64,000 nucleotides of DNA from CAVVIH01 sp963748295 (GTDB lineage: Bacteria > Acidobacteriota > Vicinamibacteria > Vicinamibacterales > 2-12-FULL-66-21). The notes under the pieces were generated by a model that saw only the letters and a program-made list of their open reading frames with translations, was not told where the DNA came from and did no database searches. The position numbers and the translations under genes are program-made. The stretch spans positions 310,001-374,000 of the forward strand of contig CAVVIH010000008.1 of assembly GCA_963748295.1 (NCBI GenBank). Direction: 5' to 3'. Below are positions 53,923 to 61,655 of this stretch, piece after piece. Within the stretch, counting starts at the first letter, position 1, and each line of letters opens with the position of its first letter.

Positions 53923-54897
53923 TCACCACGTCACTGGGTGGGGCTGGTACAGCTCCTCGAGCTCCCGCCGCTCTTCTTCTGTCAGCGTGATGTCGACGGC
54001 GGCGATCGCCTGGTCGAGCTGTTCCATCTTCGAGGCGCCAACGATGGGCGCCGTGACGCCAGGCTGGTGGAGAAGCCACGCCAGCGCGATCTGCGCCGGG
54101 CTCACGCCGCGCCGATCCGCCAGCGCGACTACTCGCTCGACAATCTTGAAGTCCGACTCCGTGTAATACAGTCGGTGCGCAATGTCGTCGGTCTGCGCGC
54201 GGGCGGTGGTCCCCTTGTCGCTCGGGCGCCGGTTGCCGGCGAGGAATCCACGCGCGAGCGGACTCCACGGAATGACGCCGATGCCCTCCTCCCGGCACAG
54301 GGGCAACATCTCGCGCTCCTCTTCGCGATACACCAGGTTGTAGTGGTTCTGCATCGAGACGAAGCGCGTCCAGCCGTGGCGATCGGCGAGATAGAGAGCC
54401 TTCGTGAACTGCCAGGAGCTCATGCTCGACCCGCCGATGTAGCGCGCTTTGCCGGCGCGGACGATGTCGTCCAGCGCGCGAAGCGTCTCTTCGATCGGTG
54501 TCTCGGCGTCGTAGCGGTGAATCTGGTAGAGATCGACGTAGTCGGTGCCCAGGCGGCGGAGCGAGGCGTCGATGGCGGACATCAGGTGCTTGCGCGACAG
54601 CCCGCGATCGTTCGGATCGTCGCTCATCTTGAAGTACGCCTTCGTCCCAATCACGACGTCGTCGCGCCTGGCGAAGTCGCGAATCGCGCGGCCCAGGATC
54701 TCCTCCGACTTGCCGAGCGAGTACATGTCGGCGACGTCGAAGAAGTTGATGCCCTGCTCGAGCGCGCGCTTGATGAATGGACGGCCTTGCTCTTCGGTGA
54801 GGATCCAGGGGCGCCATGCCGGGTCGCCGTAAGTCATGACGCCGAGGCAGACGCGCGAAACCTTGACGCCGGCGCGTCCGAGGTTGACGTACTTCAT
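53923..54897 (-). CDS. Aldo/keto reductase
   Basis: A 324-residue (beta/alpha)8 NADPH-dependent oxidoreductase. The catalytic tetrad is visible: Asp and Tyr in FFDVADMYSLGKSEE, Lys in VIGTKAYF and His in YQIHRYD. The C-terminal NADP-binding block has IVGASKMEQLDQAI. It resembles the AKR11/YajO-like group acting on aldehydes or sugars. It is the last gene of a run with the SRPBCC and membrane-HTH genes; its ATG overlaps the SRPBCC stop by four bases. Confidence 0.93.
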   Translation of the reverse strand: MKYVNLGRAGVKVSRVCLGVMTYGDPAWRPWILTEEQGRPFIKRALEQGINFFDVADMYSLGKSEEILGRAIRDFARRDDVVIGTKAYFKMSDDPNDRGLSRKHLMSAIDASLRRLGTDYVDLYQIHRYDAETPIEETLRALDDIVRAGKARYIGGSSMSSWQFTKALYLADRHGWTRFVSMQNHYNLVYREEEREMLPLCREEGIGVIPWSPLARGFLAGNRRPSDKGTTARAQTDDIAHRLYYTESDFKIVERVVALADRRGVSPAQIALAWLLHQPGVTAPIVGASKMEQLDQAIAAVDITLTEEERRELEELYQPHPVTW

Positions 54898-55172
54898 CGC
54901 GCCATCTTATCCCGGGCTTTCCATCGCGCGTTCCAGCGTCCAATCCGCCTGGGCGGGTCGAACGCGCACACCTCGCTGAGAGTCCGCTGTTCCCGGCCGG
55001 CGACGTCGAGAGTCACCGCGACCTGCGCCCCCTGACGTAAGGGACCGCCGCCAACGACTTCCATCCGGCGCACCAGGTTGCGCCAGCGCGGCGCGTTGCT
55101 GACGTCGGTGATGAACGCGAAGATCTCCTCGGGTGGACGCGCAATCTCCCGCGTATACGTAAAGGACCGCAT
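54894..55172 (-). CDS. Short SRPBCC-fold (polyketide cyclase/START-like) protein
   Basis: A 92-residue protein: FTYTREIARPPEEIFAFITD, then NAPRWRNLVRRMEVVGGGPL and AQVAVTLDVAGREQ. This is the first two-thirds of a normal SRPBCC domain (about 145 residues), so it is short. It may be a truncated ligand-binding protein or carry an undetected frame error, but the four-base overlap with the next gene supports the present end. Its ATG shares a base with the stop of the upstream HTH gene. Confidence 0.7.
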   Translation of the reverse strand: MRSFTYTREIARPPEEIFAFITDVSNAPRWRNLVRRMEVVGGGPLRQGAQVAVTLDVAGREQRTLSEVCAFDPPRRIGRWNARWKARDKMAR

Positions 55173-55786
55173 CAGTCCCCCTCCTCGAGCTCGAAGATTT
55201 TCTCGACCGGCTGCCGGAACACGCGCGCGATCTTCATCGCGAGCGGAAGGCCGGGGTCGTACCTGCCTGTTTCGATCGCGTTGATCGCCTGACGCGAGAC
55301 GCCAACGCGCATGCCGAGCTCCGCCTGCGACCAGTTGTGCTCGGCGCGCAACACACGGAGCCGGTTCTTCATCGGGTGGTACCGATTCGCGACGTTGATG
55401 CACAGCCACCAGATCACCACCATGCCTATCCACATCCACATCAGCGGCAGGTAGGACAGGAACCCCGCGCGCTGCAGCAGGTCGATGGCGAACACGGCCA
55501 CGACCGATACGGCGAACGCCAGCGCGAGCGCGCTCAAATGGACCTGCCGGGAGTACTCGTCACGCGTGACGATCAGGCGCCGCATCGTCCACGCGCACGC
55601 CAGAACTCCGGCGGCGCCCAGCGCAACGAGCAGGCCGCGCACCACCGCGCTCTCGGGGCGCCCCTCGAGCGCCCGGGCCGAGACGACGAACGTGATCATC
55701 CAGAGGAGGAAGCCGCCGACGGCGCCCGAAAGGACGCGGATTTCAGGATCGGCCTTTCTTGAAGTTCGCGGGTCAATGCGCCGCAA
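55172..55786 (-). CDS. Membrane domain plus XRE-type HTH, apparent fusion
   Basis: As read, 204 residues: four hydrophobic helices (about 18-37, 50-68, 84-104, 111-133), then a small XRE helix-turn-helix from Met139 (RLRVLRAEHNWSQAELGMRV, VSRQAINAIETGRYDPG). In many bacteria these are two adjacent genes, a DUF2178-like membrane protein and a 66-residue regulator. A GGTACC lies 12 bases before the Met139 codon. Removing one C there makes the membrane gene stop at TGA 55369, with ATGA overlap onto an HTH gene at 55372. The fusion may therefore be artefactual. The start is unsettled (TTG 55786 or TTG 55813). Confidence 0.72.
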   Translation of the reverse strand: MRRIDPRTSRKADPEIRVLSGAVGGFLLWMITFVVSARALEGRPESAVVRGLLVALGAAGVLACAWTMRRLIVTRDEYSRQVHLSALALAFAVSVVAVFAIDLLQRAGFLSYLPLMWMWIGMVVIWWLCINVANRYHPMKNRLRVLRAEHNWSQAELGMRVGVSRQAINAIETGRYDPGLPLAMKIARVFRQPVEKIFELEEGD

Positions 55787-55813
55787 TGTAATGTAAACAT
55801 GACATGTTGTCAA
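55785..55813 (-). promoter_or_regulatory. TTGACA-N17-TACATT promoter with internal palindrome
   Basis: On the minus strand TTGACA (55813-55808) and TACATT (55790-55785) are 17 bases apart in an AT-rich patch. A palindrome AACATGACATGTT (55796-55808) fills the spacer and could be the operator of the HTH regulator. The chosen TTG start overlaps the -10, so either translation begins further in or another promoter is used. Confidence 0.5.
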
Positions 55814-55840
55814 GTAACATTACATAATGACGCGTTAGCC

Positions 55841-56248
55841 TTACTTGCTGTAGGGAATGATCTTGTCCCACTCGTCCGGGCTGGACCGGGCGACAACCGC
55901 GACGACGGGATCGCAATCGCTCAGGTTGTAGACCTCGTGCGGGACGCCGGGCTCGATGAAGATGAAGTCGCCGGCGGTGTGTTCGACGCGGTGCGCCAGG
56001 CCCTCGCCGTAATCGTGGCGGACCCGCCCTTCGAGAATGTAGAGCATCACCTCGAAACCGACGTGGATGTGCGCGCCGGCGATGCCGGCGGGTGGAATCA
56101 CCGCGACGTTCATCGACAGCTGTGTCGCGCCGACGTTGCGCCCGGACATGCCGAGCTTGTACTCGATGCCGTTCCACTGCCGGCAGACTCCGCTTCCGCG
56201 AATCCACGCGAGCCCGGCATGCCGCTCGACTGCAGGTTCTTTTTCCAC
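55841..56248 (-). CDS. Cupin-domain protein
   Basis: A 135-residue small beta-barrel protein. Cupin motif 1 is PPAGIAGAHIHVGFEVMLYILEG and motif 2 is AGDFIFIEPGVPHEVYN, with His ligands in place. I chose GTG 56248, preceded by GGGGGA, because it gives a compact single-cupin protein; the frame is open upstream through shadow sequence. Function could be sensor, isomerase or dioxygenase-like; none can be assigned. It is separated from the HTH gene by an AT-rich gap with palindromes. Confidence 0.82.
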   Translation of the reverse strand: MEKEPAVERHAGLAWIRGSGVCRQWNGIEYKLGMSGRNVGATQLSMNVAVIPPAGIAGAHIHVGFEVMLYILEGRVRHDYGEGLAHRVEHTAGDFIFIEPGVPHEVYNLSDCDPVVAVVARSSPDEWDKIIPYSK

Positions 56249-56307
56249 GTCAAGTCCCCCGGTGAACGTTATGCTCTGATGACGACCGGCTGTACCGCGA
56301 TCCTGCC

Positions 56308-57417
56308 ATGGTTCCTGATGATTCCGCCATCCATCGCATCCTGCACGTCGACATGGATGCGTTCTACGCTTCCGTCGAGCAGCGCGACGATCCGTCGCTG
56401 CGCGGTCGGCCGGTTGCGGTCGGCGGCGACCCATCGCAGCGCGGCGTCGTCGCGGCCGCGAGCTACGAGGCGCGCAAGTACGGCGTGCGTTCGGCGATGC
56501 CGATGTCGCGCGCGGTCCGCGCGTGCCCCACCCTCATCATCGTCCGGCCAGATTTCTCGAAGTATCGGGCCGTCTCGAACACCGTGTTCGAGATCTTCCG
56601 CGCGGTGACGCCGCTGGTCGAGCCGTTATCGCTCGACGAAGCGTATCTCGACGTGACCGAGAACGCCTGGGGACTGCCGCTCGGCCGCGAGGTGGCGGCC
56701 CGGTTGAAGAACGAGATTCGATCGGCGACCGGACTGACCGCTTCCGCGGGAGTCGCGCCGAACAAGTTCCTCGCGAAGATCGCGTCAGCGTGGAAGAAGC
56801 CTGACGGCCTGACGGTCATCGCGCCCGAGCGCGTCGAAGGGTTTCTCCACAAGCTGCCGGTCGATGCGCTGTGGGGCGTGGGTCCGGTCACCGCGTCGCG
56901 GCTGCGCGAGCGTGGAATCGAACGGCTCGTCGACGTGCGGCAGGCGGCCGATGACCTGCTGCGCGAGGCGGTCGGCAGCATGGCTGACTGGCTGAGGGAC
57001 CTTGCGCACGGGATCGACGACCGTCCCGTCCAGCCGCACCGCGTCACGAAATCGTGCGGCACGGAAAACACGTTCTCGAAGGACCTGACGGACCTGAAGG
57101 AGATCCGCGGCGCGATCGACGAGATGGCGCGCGAGGATGCGCGATGGCTGGAGCGGCGCGGCTGGCACTGCCGGACCGTGACGATCAAGGTCCGCTACTC
57201 GGACTTCACGACCATTACGCGAAGCGACACGAAGGCGCCAGCCACGCGCGACGCGGACGACATCGCGTCACGCGCCGTCGCCCTGCTGGACAAGACGAGC
57301 GCCGGGCAGAGGCCGGTGCGCCTGCTCGGCGTCAGCGTTCACAACCTCGTCGATCCGTCAGAACCTGCAGCAGAACCCGAAGAACTGCCGAATCTGCCGT
57401 TCTCTGACGTGCCGTGA
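56308..57417 (+). CDS. dinB: DNA polymerase IV (Y family)
   Basis: A 369-residue translesion polymerase. The palm motif HVDMDAFYASVEQRD and SLDEAYLDVTE supply the catalytic acids. The fingers (SYEARKYGVRSAMPM), thumb helix-hairpin-helix (LWGVGPVTASRLRERGI) and little finger domain follow. The tail LPNLPF near the C-terminus looks like a beta-clamp-binding peptide. It bypasses damaged bases with low fidelity. Divergent from the cupin gene by 60 bases. No LexA-type CTGT-N8-ACAG box was seen upstream. Confidence 0.95.
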   Translation: MVPDDSAIHRILHVDMDAFYASVEQRDDPSLRGRPVAVGGDPSQRGVVAAASYEARKYGVRSAMPMSRAVRACPTLIIVRPDFSKYRAVSNTVFEIFRAVTPLVEPLSLDEAYLDVTENAWGLPLGREVAARLKNEIRSATGLTASAGVAPNKFLAKIASAWKKPDGLTVIAPERVEGFLHKLPVDALWGVGPVTASRLRERGIERLVDVRQAADDLLREAVGSMADWLRDLAHGIDDRPVQPHRVTKSCGTENTFSKDLTDLKEIRGAIDEMAREDARWLERRGWHCRTVTIKVRYSDFTTITRSDTKAPATRDADDIASRAVALLDKTSAGQRPVRLLGVSVHNLVDPSEPAAEPEELPNLPFSDVP

Positions 57418-57420
57418 AGC

Positions 57421-58945
57421 TCACTCCGCCGGCGGCGTTTCCTTCGCACGCCCGCGTGGGCGGCTCGCGCGCGGCTTGGCGGGAGTCTTCCGCGCTCTCG
57501 GTGCGGCCGCGGTGCCTTCAGCTGCTTTGCGAGGGGCGCGGGCTTCTCCCGGCCCGCGCTTGCGTCGCGGCCTGCGCGGCCGTTCGGCTGCGACTTGCTG
57601 CTCCTCGGTCCCCTGATCCGTCGCCGCGAACTGGTCGGGCTGCACGTCGATGACGGACGGCGTGTCGATCTCCTGGACGACGTCGCCGTCGACCAGCTCC
57701 GACTCCTGAGTCCTCTCCGCGGCCCGCCAATCGCCGTCCTGCGGCATCGGCTCGGCGTCGCCGCGCGATTCGATTTCCGCCTCGCCGTCGCGCACGTCCG
57801 CGGACATGTCCTCCGGCAGCCCCTCGTCGACGACGTCGACCGGCTGCTGCATGACGTTGCCGGGAAACAGGCGCATCACGCCCTGGCGGTCGCGCTCGAT
57901 CCGGAACAGCCCTTCGCGCTGGCACGCGCGCATCAGATCGACGAGGCTGCCGAATCCGTATCGCCGCTCGTCGAAGCTCGAGTCCACGTTCCGGAGGAAC
58001 TGCTTCGCCTGACGGATGTACATCGGCCAGCGCGGCGGGTTCTGCGCCGCGTGGAACAGCCTGCGCACCTCGCGGATACCATCCGCGGCGCGCGCGCCGT
58101 TCGACGAATGCGGTACCGCCTCCGCTTGCGCCTGCGGCGCCGTTTCCTGCGGCCGCCGCTGCGCCGGCTCCTCCGCTGCGACCGGACCGCTCTCGCTCAG
58201 CTCGACGAGCACCGTCCGTCCCGATTCGCGCAGCACGACGTGCCCGGCGGCGGCGAGCTTCTGCGCGAAATCGCGGAAGCTGCCGGCGCCGTAGGTCCGT
58301 TCGGAGAACGTGGAGTCGAGCTGCAGCAGCGTGCTCTTCAGCAGGCCGAGCTGCGGCGAGACTTCGCGATCGGCCAGCACCTTGAGTGCGCGGCGCACCA
58401 GCGGCACGACCTGATTGAGCGTCGTCTGCGCGACGGCCGGCGCCTGACGGCCCCGCTCCTGCGATCGTCTCGACCCGCTGACCAGGTTCTCGTAGGCGAT
58501 GAACTCGTGGCAGTTGCGCTGCATCACCATGCTGGTGAACGCACGCCCGCCGACCACGAAGATCTGCTTGTCGGTACTGTTTGAGCTTTTCGACGAGCGT
58601 GATGAAGTCGCTGTCGCCGCCGACGATCACGTAGGCGTTGATGTGGCCGTGCGTGAACGCCATCTCCAGCGCATCGAGCGCCAGGTTGATGTCCGCGCCG
58701 TTCTTGTCGCCACCGGGGGTGAGATTGCGCTGAACCAGCTTGGTGGCATGCTGTGTCAGCGAGCGGCTGTAATCACCGGCGCGCGTCCAGTCGCCATAGG
58801 CGATCTTCGAGACGACGTCGCCACGCTCCTTGAGCGCTTCGAGTACCACTCCAATATCGAACTGGACACCAAGGGTGCTTTTGACGCCGATTTCGATGTT
58901 GTCGAAGTCTATGAAAACCGCAATCTTCAGTCGTGTGTCTGCCAA
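57421..58945 (-). CDS. NYN-domain ribonuclease-like protein with two OST-HTH/LOTUS domains, frameshifted
   Basis: The N-terminal NYN (PIN-like, LabA/DUF88) domain has VFIDFDNIEIG, KNGADINLALDALE and GGDSDFITLVEKL, supplying the catalytic Asp residues. After LKQY the frame is lost. The +1 frame gives KQIFVVGGRAFTSMV, and one C removed at GTACC (minus strand, about 58573) restores it; 507 residues in all. Two OST-HTH (LOTUS) repeats follow (QLGLLKSTLLQLDSTFSERT and AKQFLRNVDSSFDERRYG). An acidic linker and a Lys/Arg/Pro-rich basic tail come last. Probably an RNA-binding nuclease. Confidence 0.85.
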
Positions 58946-59069
58946 AACCTGCTTCGTCTTCCTTTCACGTGCTTTGCTGTAGGCGGGGCCGGGACGTCCC
59001 GGGCCCCATCCTTCATTATGGCCGCTCGGGCGACCGGGCGGAAAGGAATATCAGGCTGAGCAGTGGATG

Positions 59070-59082
59070 GGGGTCAGACCCC
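59070..59082. repeat. GGGGTC-A-GACCCC palindrome
   Basis: A perfect six-base-pair dyad one base past the stop of the propeller gene (59084). I recall GGGGTCAGACCCC as a recurrent intergenic motif in several bacterial groups. It may serve as a terminator stem, although no T-run follows in the gene's direction. Confidence 0.5.
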
Positions 59083-59083
59083 G

Positions 59084-60331
59084 CTATTTCCCCCCGACGT
59101 TATAGGCGTAAACCGTGTCCTGATCGCGCAGGAACAGCTTGCCCCCCGAGACGATCGGATGCGCCCACGTGGGCAGACTGCCGGTCTTGATCTGAAAACG
59201 CCCGTGCTCGCGGTATGCGTCCGGGGCCGCTTCGGCCAGTCCCACCACGCCGTTCTCGCTGAACAGATACAGCCGCTCGTCCGCGAACACGACCGAGCCT
59301 TTTCCGACGCTGCGATCCCGCCAGGCGACCTGACCGCTGTCGAAACGCATGGCGGTGAGGATGGCGCTCGAGAACCCATAGAGGTAGTCGCCGACGAGGA
59401 CCGAGCTCGCGTGGTGGTTGCGCATTTCCTTGGTGAAATACACCTCGCGCGCGCGGACGCTCCCGCCGCCCGGAGTCAGCTCGAGAAGCGCTGCGCCGGT
59501 GCCATAGTCCGACGACAGGAACACGTGATTGCCGCGGACAATCGGCGTGGCGATGTTCGCCGTGCCGTTCGCGACCTTGTCGTAGCTCCAGAGCAGCCGC
59601 CCGTCGGCGACGTCGACGCCAAGCGCGCGCTGGCCGGTGAAGAAGATCGCTTCCCTCACGCCGCCGCCTTCGTGAAGAACAGCGGAGGAATAGCCGGCCT
59701 CGTCGCTCTGGCTGCGCCACAGCACGGCGCCATCCTTCTTGTTGAGGGCGACGATGGACGACTGCGGTCCGCCGGCGTTGACGAGGATGCGATCGGCCAG
59801 CACCAGCGGCGACTCGCTCAGCCCCCATGTGATGTTGGAGCCGCCGAACTTCTGCAGCACGTTCACCGTCCACAGAACCTTTCCGCTCGACGCCTCGAGC
59901 ACACTCAGGTCGCCGCTCGCGCCAAAGGCGTAGATACGATCCCCTTCGACCGTCGGCGTGCCTCGCGGGCCATCACCCCGATCGTTGCCGAAGCGTCGTC
60001 CGTGCGCCGTCGCCCACAACTGCTTGCCCGACGCGGCGTCGAACGCGATGACGTATTCGCGATCGCCGCGCGCGCCCAGCGTGATCAGCCGGCCGTCCGC
60101 CGCGGCGAACGACGAGTAGCCCTCTCCCGCCCCCTTCGCCTGCCACGCGAGCGGCGGTCCGCCAGCCGGCCACGTCTTGAGCAGCCCGCGTTCGGCCGAG
60201 CGGCCGTCGCGGTTCGGCCCGCGCCACTGCGGCCAGTCGTCGAGCGTGCGGTTCGAGACGGCGGTCGAAAGCGACAGTGTGACGACGGCCGTGACGAATG
60301 GAAGGAGCGCGGCGTGGAATCGTGATCTCAT
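59084..60331 (-). CDS. Exported PQQ-binding-like beta-propeller protein
   Basis: A 415-residue protein with a signal peptide (about 8-25) and PQQ/BamB-like propeller repeats. These include DDWPQWRGPNRDGRS, the usual first blade of planctomycete and acidobacterial secreted propellers, and repeated AFDAASGKQLW, VLEASSGKVLWT, GVDVADGRLLW. There is no dehydrogenase catalytic Asp or Cys pair, so it is probably a binding or scaffold protein rather than an alcohol dehydrogenase. Monocistronic; the peptidyl-prolyl isomerase gene lies upstream on the same strand. Confidence 0.88.
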   Translation of the reverse strand: MRSRFHAALLPFVTAVVTLSLSTAVSNRTLDDWPQWRGPNRDGRSAERGLLKTWPAGGPPLAWQAKGAGEGYSSFAAADGRLITLGARGDREYVIAFDAASGKQLWATAHGRRFGNDRGDGPRGTPTVEGDRIYAFGASGDLSVLEASSGKVLWTVNVLQKFGGSNITWGLSESPLVLADRILVNAGGPQSSIVALNKKDGAVLWRSQSDEAGYSSAVLHEGGGVREAIFFTGQRALGVDVADGRLLWSYDKVANGTANIATPIVRGNHVFLSSDYGTGAALLELTPGGGSVRAREVYFTKEMRNHHASSVLVGDYLYGFSSAILTAMRFDSGQVAWRDRSVGKGSVVFADERLYLFSENGVVGLAEAAPDAYREHGRFQIKTGSLPTWAHPIVSGGKLFLRDQDTVYAYNVGGK

Positions 60332-60382
60332 CGGGATGCTCCCAAATCTCAGTCTTCAGACGAATACCGACCGGCGATGGTT

Positions 60383-61483
60383 TTACGGCCTTATGACGCG
60401 GATGGTTTTGACATCGATCCGCTGCACCGGGGCTTCGCCGTTCACCGGCGCCGCCTCTATGGCCTCGAGCACGGCGAGCCCGTCCACCACACGGCCGAAC
60501 GCCGTGTATTTGCCGTCCAGCGAACTGGCGTCCCCCGTGACGATGAAGAACGACGTCGACGCGCTGGCGGGATCGTCTCCGCGCGCCATCGACAGGATCC
60601 CTTTGGTGTGCTTCGTATCGTTGAACTCCGGCTGCAACGACAACCTGACGAGCTTCTGCTGTTTCTCGGTGAGCGGCCCTCGCGTCGCCAGCCAGCCGGT
60701 CTGGATCACGAATCCCCGAACCACCCGGTGAACCGTGGTGCCGTCGTAGACGCCGGTTGCGGAGAGCCGCAGGAAGTTGCGCACCGTTTCCGGCGCCTTG
60801 TCGGCAAAGAACTCGACCGTCATCGCGCCCGCGCTCGTCTCGATGACCGCCTTGTGCCGCCCGAGGTCCGCCGGCGTCTCCGACGAGAAGGGCTCGGGCT
60901 CCGGCGGCGGCGCGTCGCGAATCGTTACCGAACGGATCGCGATGCGCTCGTGCGGCATCCCTCGATCGTCGGCCGGCGCCTCCGAGATCTTCTGCACGAC
61001 GTCCATGCCCTCCGCGACACGACCGAAGATCGTGTATTGACCGTCGAGACTCGGCTGATCCGAAACGCAGACGAAGAACTGCGCGCCCGCGCTGTCCGGC
61101 TTGCCCGGCTGCAGGACGGCGGACACCGCCCCGCGCGTGTGCTTCTCGCTGCTGAACTCGGCTTTGAGAATCCCCAATCCTCCGGTGCCGTACAACTTCG
61201 TTTTTGCCGGATCCCTGGTCAGCGGATCGCCGCCCTGAATGATTCCCAGGCGGAGGACGCGGTGAAAGGTGGTTTTGTTAAACGCCCCTTCGCGCGCGAG
61301 CTTGATGAAGTAGCCGACGTGGTTGGGCGCGAGGTCGGGGCGGAGGTCGATCACGAAGGTGCCGGCGTCGGTTTCCACGACCCCCTGCTTGTTCGTCATC
61401 TCCGCGACGCTCAGGGGAGTCGTGAACGGCGCCGGCCGGGCGGCCTGCATCGCCAGCAGCAGCGCGACGACGGTCGGCAACAT
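60383..61483 (-). CDS. Exported double-domain cyclophilin peptidyl-prolyl isomerase
   Basis: A 366-residue protein with a short signal peptide (MLPTVVALLLAMQAARPA) and two cyclophilin domains in tandem. The first is about 30-190 (FHRVLRLGIIQGGDP, AQFFVCVSDQPSLDGQYTIFG). The second is about 205-360 (VHRVVRGFVIQTG, STSFFIVTGDASSLDGKYTAFG). It catalyses proline isomerisation during periplasmic folding. The usual FHR and Q.G.P catalytic blocks are better kept in the first domain. ATG 61483 is preferred over the TTG three codons upstream. Confidence 0.92.
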   Translation of the reverse strand: MLPTVVALLLAMQAARPAPFTTPLSVAEMTNKQGVVETDAGTFVIDLRPDLAPNHVGYFIKLAREGAFNKTTFHRVLRLGIIQGGDPLTRDPAKTKLYGTGGLGILKAEFSSEKHTRGAVSAVLQPGKPDSAGAQFFVCVSDQPSLDGQYTIFGRVAEGMDVVQKISEAPADDRGMPHERIAIRSVTIRDAPPPEPEPFSSETPADLGRHKAVIETSAGAMTVEFFADKAPETVRNFLRLSATGVYDGTTVHRVVRGFVIQTGWLATRGPLTEKQQKLVRLSLQPEFNDTKHTKGILSMARGDDPASASTSFFIVTGDASSLDGKYTAFGRVVDGLAVLEAIEAAPVNGEAPVQRIDVKTIRVIRP

Positions 61484-61522
61484 CTTGGTCAAGATACACT
61501 ATTGACGCTTTGTCTTCTGTGC

Positions 61523-61636
61523 CTTCCGCCTAAAGGCGGAAGCTGCGAAGACCCTGTGCCTTCCGGCTTAAGCCGGAAGCTACAGAGGTACTAGCCCGTG
61601 GTTAAGGCTTCTGTAGCTTCCGCCTTTAGGCGGAAG
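61523..61636. repeat. Cluster of three CTTCCG(C/G)C palindromes
   Basis: CTTCCGCCTAAAGGCGGAAG (61523-61542), CTTCCGGCTTAAGCCGGAAG (61560-61579) and CTTCCGCCTTTAGGCGGAAG (61617-61636) are 20-base near-perfect or perfect palindromes. GTGCC and TGTAG words flank them, so the outer two copies are also inverted to each other. They lie in the divergent gap between the cyclophilin and M28 genes. The covarying stems (GCC versus GGC) suggest selection on, or spread of, a hairpin. They look REP-like. Confidence 0.8.
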
Positions 61637-61655
61637 GCACCGAGGAAGGAGCTCT

